Positions 63,409-64,000 of a stretch of DNA of 64,000 nt are shown piece by piece (positions within the stretch are counted from its first letter, which is position 1; each line of letters opens with the position of its first letter). The notes under the pieces are model-generated. The model was not told the origin of the DNA, ran no database searches, and worked only from the letters and a program-made list of their open reading frames with translations. A program made the position numbers and the translations under genes. Origin of the DNA: Halobacillus kuroshimensis DSM 18393 (GTDB lineage: Bacteria; Bacillota; Bacilli; Bacillales; Halobacillaceae); contig NZ_AUDY01000008.1 in the NCBI RefSeq assembly GCF_000425705.1, forward strand, positions 1 through 64,000. Reading direction: 5' to 3'.

Positions 63409-64000
63409 ATGACAAAAGCGGATGTGCAGAATGATATGTTCGTAAAGGACGAAAAGTATGTATGGCACTCCATGAAGCCGTACAAACCCGAAAATACGAT
63501 GATCGCGAAAAGTGCGAAAGGCTCATGGATTACGGATGTGCAAGGCAATCGTTTTCTGGATGCGATGTCAGGCTTATGGTGTGTAAACATCGGATACGGC
63601 CGTGAGGAACTGGCGGAGGCCGCCTATAATCAAATTAAGGAATTGTCCTACATGCCGATGACCGAAAGCCACGAGCCTGCCGTAAATCTGGCTGAAAAGA
63701 TCAATGACATGCTCGGGGGAGACTATGTCGTCTTCTTTTCCAATAGTGGGTCCGAAGCGAATGAAATGGCGTTCAAAATGACACGGCAGTATCACCAGCA
63801 GAAGGGGGATCATTACCGATCCAAATTCATCTCCCGTTACCGCGCGTATCATGGGAATTCGACAAGCTCCCTCTCTGCTACAGGCCAGGCCCAGCGGAAG
63901 TATAAATATGAACCACTGGGATCAGGTTTTCTTCATGTAGCTCCGCCTGATGAATACCGCAATCAACATAGTGAAGCTGACCGCTGGGGAGCGGAGGATA
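63409..64000 (+). CDS. Class III aminotransferase (beta-alanine:pyruvate type), cut by window end
   Basis: The first 197 residues of a PLP-dependent class III aminotransferase. MSGLWCVNIGYGREELAEAA, the phosphate-binding NSGSEANEMAFKM and YHGNSTSSLSATGQ are typical; the PLP lysine is beyond the window. In this cluster it most likely moves the amino group of beta-alanine to pyruvate or 2-oxoglutarate, giving malonate semialdehyde for MmsA. GGGGAGG precedes ATG 63409. Confidence 0.9.
   Translation, partial: MTKADVQNDMFVKDEKYVWHSMKPYKPENTMIAKSAKGSWITDVQGNRFLDAMSGLWCVNIGYGREELAEAAYNQIKELSYMPMTESHEPAVNLAEKINDMLGGDYVVFFSNSGSEANEMAFKMTRQYHQQKGDHYRSKFISRYRAYHGNSTSSLSATGQAQRKYKYEPLGSGFLHVAPPDEYRNQHSEADRWGAED

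Overview
The window looks like a chromosomal segment of a low-to-medium GC, spore-forming, halophilic or halotolerant Bacillaceae bacterium (Halobacillus, Pontibacillus or Virgibacillus type). This rests on gene order, which follows the Bacillus subtilis yitU-yitV-yitW and yjzD-med-fabHA-fabF-yjbA-trpS-opp-yjbC-spxA-yjbE-mecA-coiA-pepF-spxH-yjbI-yjbK-relQ-nadK-yjbO-prpE-fabI-cotO-cotZ-yjcA-yjcG-yjcH blocks, and on strong AGGAGG ribosome binding sites, Gram-positive rho-independent terminators and a T-box leader. Species cannot be fixed from the sequence alone.

Layout. 1-330: 3' end of an IS3-family insertion sequence. 350-3770: small conserved or unknown genes and a gene-poor stretch (about 2560-3360) holding two different hairpin repeats. 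3.8-7.4 kb: yitU/yitV/yitW homologues and a short mobB-moaE-moaD molybdopterin operon. 7.4-16.8 kb: uppP, small membrane proteins, a Med-like lipoprotein, FapR-type fabHA-fabF, an LCP cell-wall ligase, yjbA, and trpS behind a tryptophan T-box. 17.2-23.2 kb: oligopeptide transporter oppABCDF with an intra-operon terminator after oppA. 23.3-36.4 kb: stress and competence regulators (spxA, mecA, coiA, pepF, spxH), a truncated haemoglobin, CYTH protein, small alarmone synthetase, NAD kinase, pseudouridine synthase and PrpE. 36.7-41.2 kb: MgtE, a CPA2 cation antiporter and FapR-type fabI, with two direct copies of a hairpin repeat flanking fabI. 41.6-45.7 kb: spore-coat-linked genes and an MBL-fold hydrolase. 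45.8-52.6 kb: yjcF/yjcG/yjcH, two identical tRNA-Val(GAC) genes with paralogous promoters and terminators, a degenerate biotinyl-like protein, a DUF2254 protein and several poorly known genes.

52.8-64.0 kb is the most coherent accessory region: a complete reductive pyrimidine-degradation cluster. It has dihydropyrimidine dehydrogenase (PreT/PreA type), dihydropyrimidinase, beta-ureidopropionase, an NCS1 permease, a small uncharacterised protein, a PucR-type regulator with a full-consensus cre site upstream, a class III aminotransferase (cut by the window end) for beta-alanine, and an MmsA-type aldehyde dehydrogenase for the resulting malonate semialdehyde. Together they would convert imported uracil to ammonia, CO2 and acetyl-CoA.

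I saw no CRISPR array, prophage, restriction-modification or toxin-antitoxin module. The least explained items are the hairpin repeat family, the small pyrimidine-cluster protein, the solo biotinyl-like protein, the paired tRNA-Val loci and two orphan hairpin/terminator structures.
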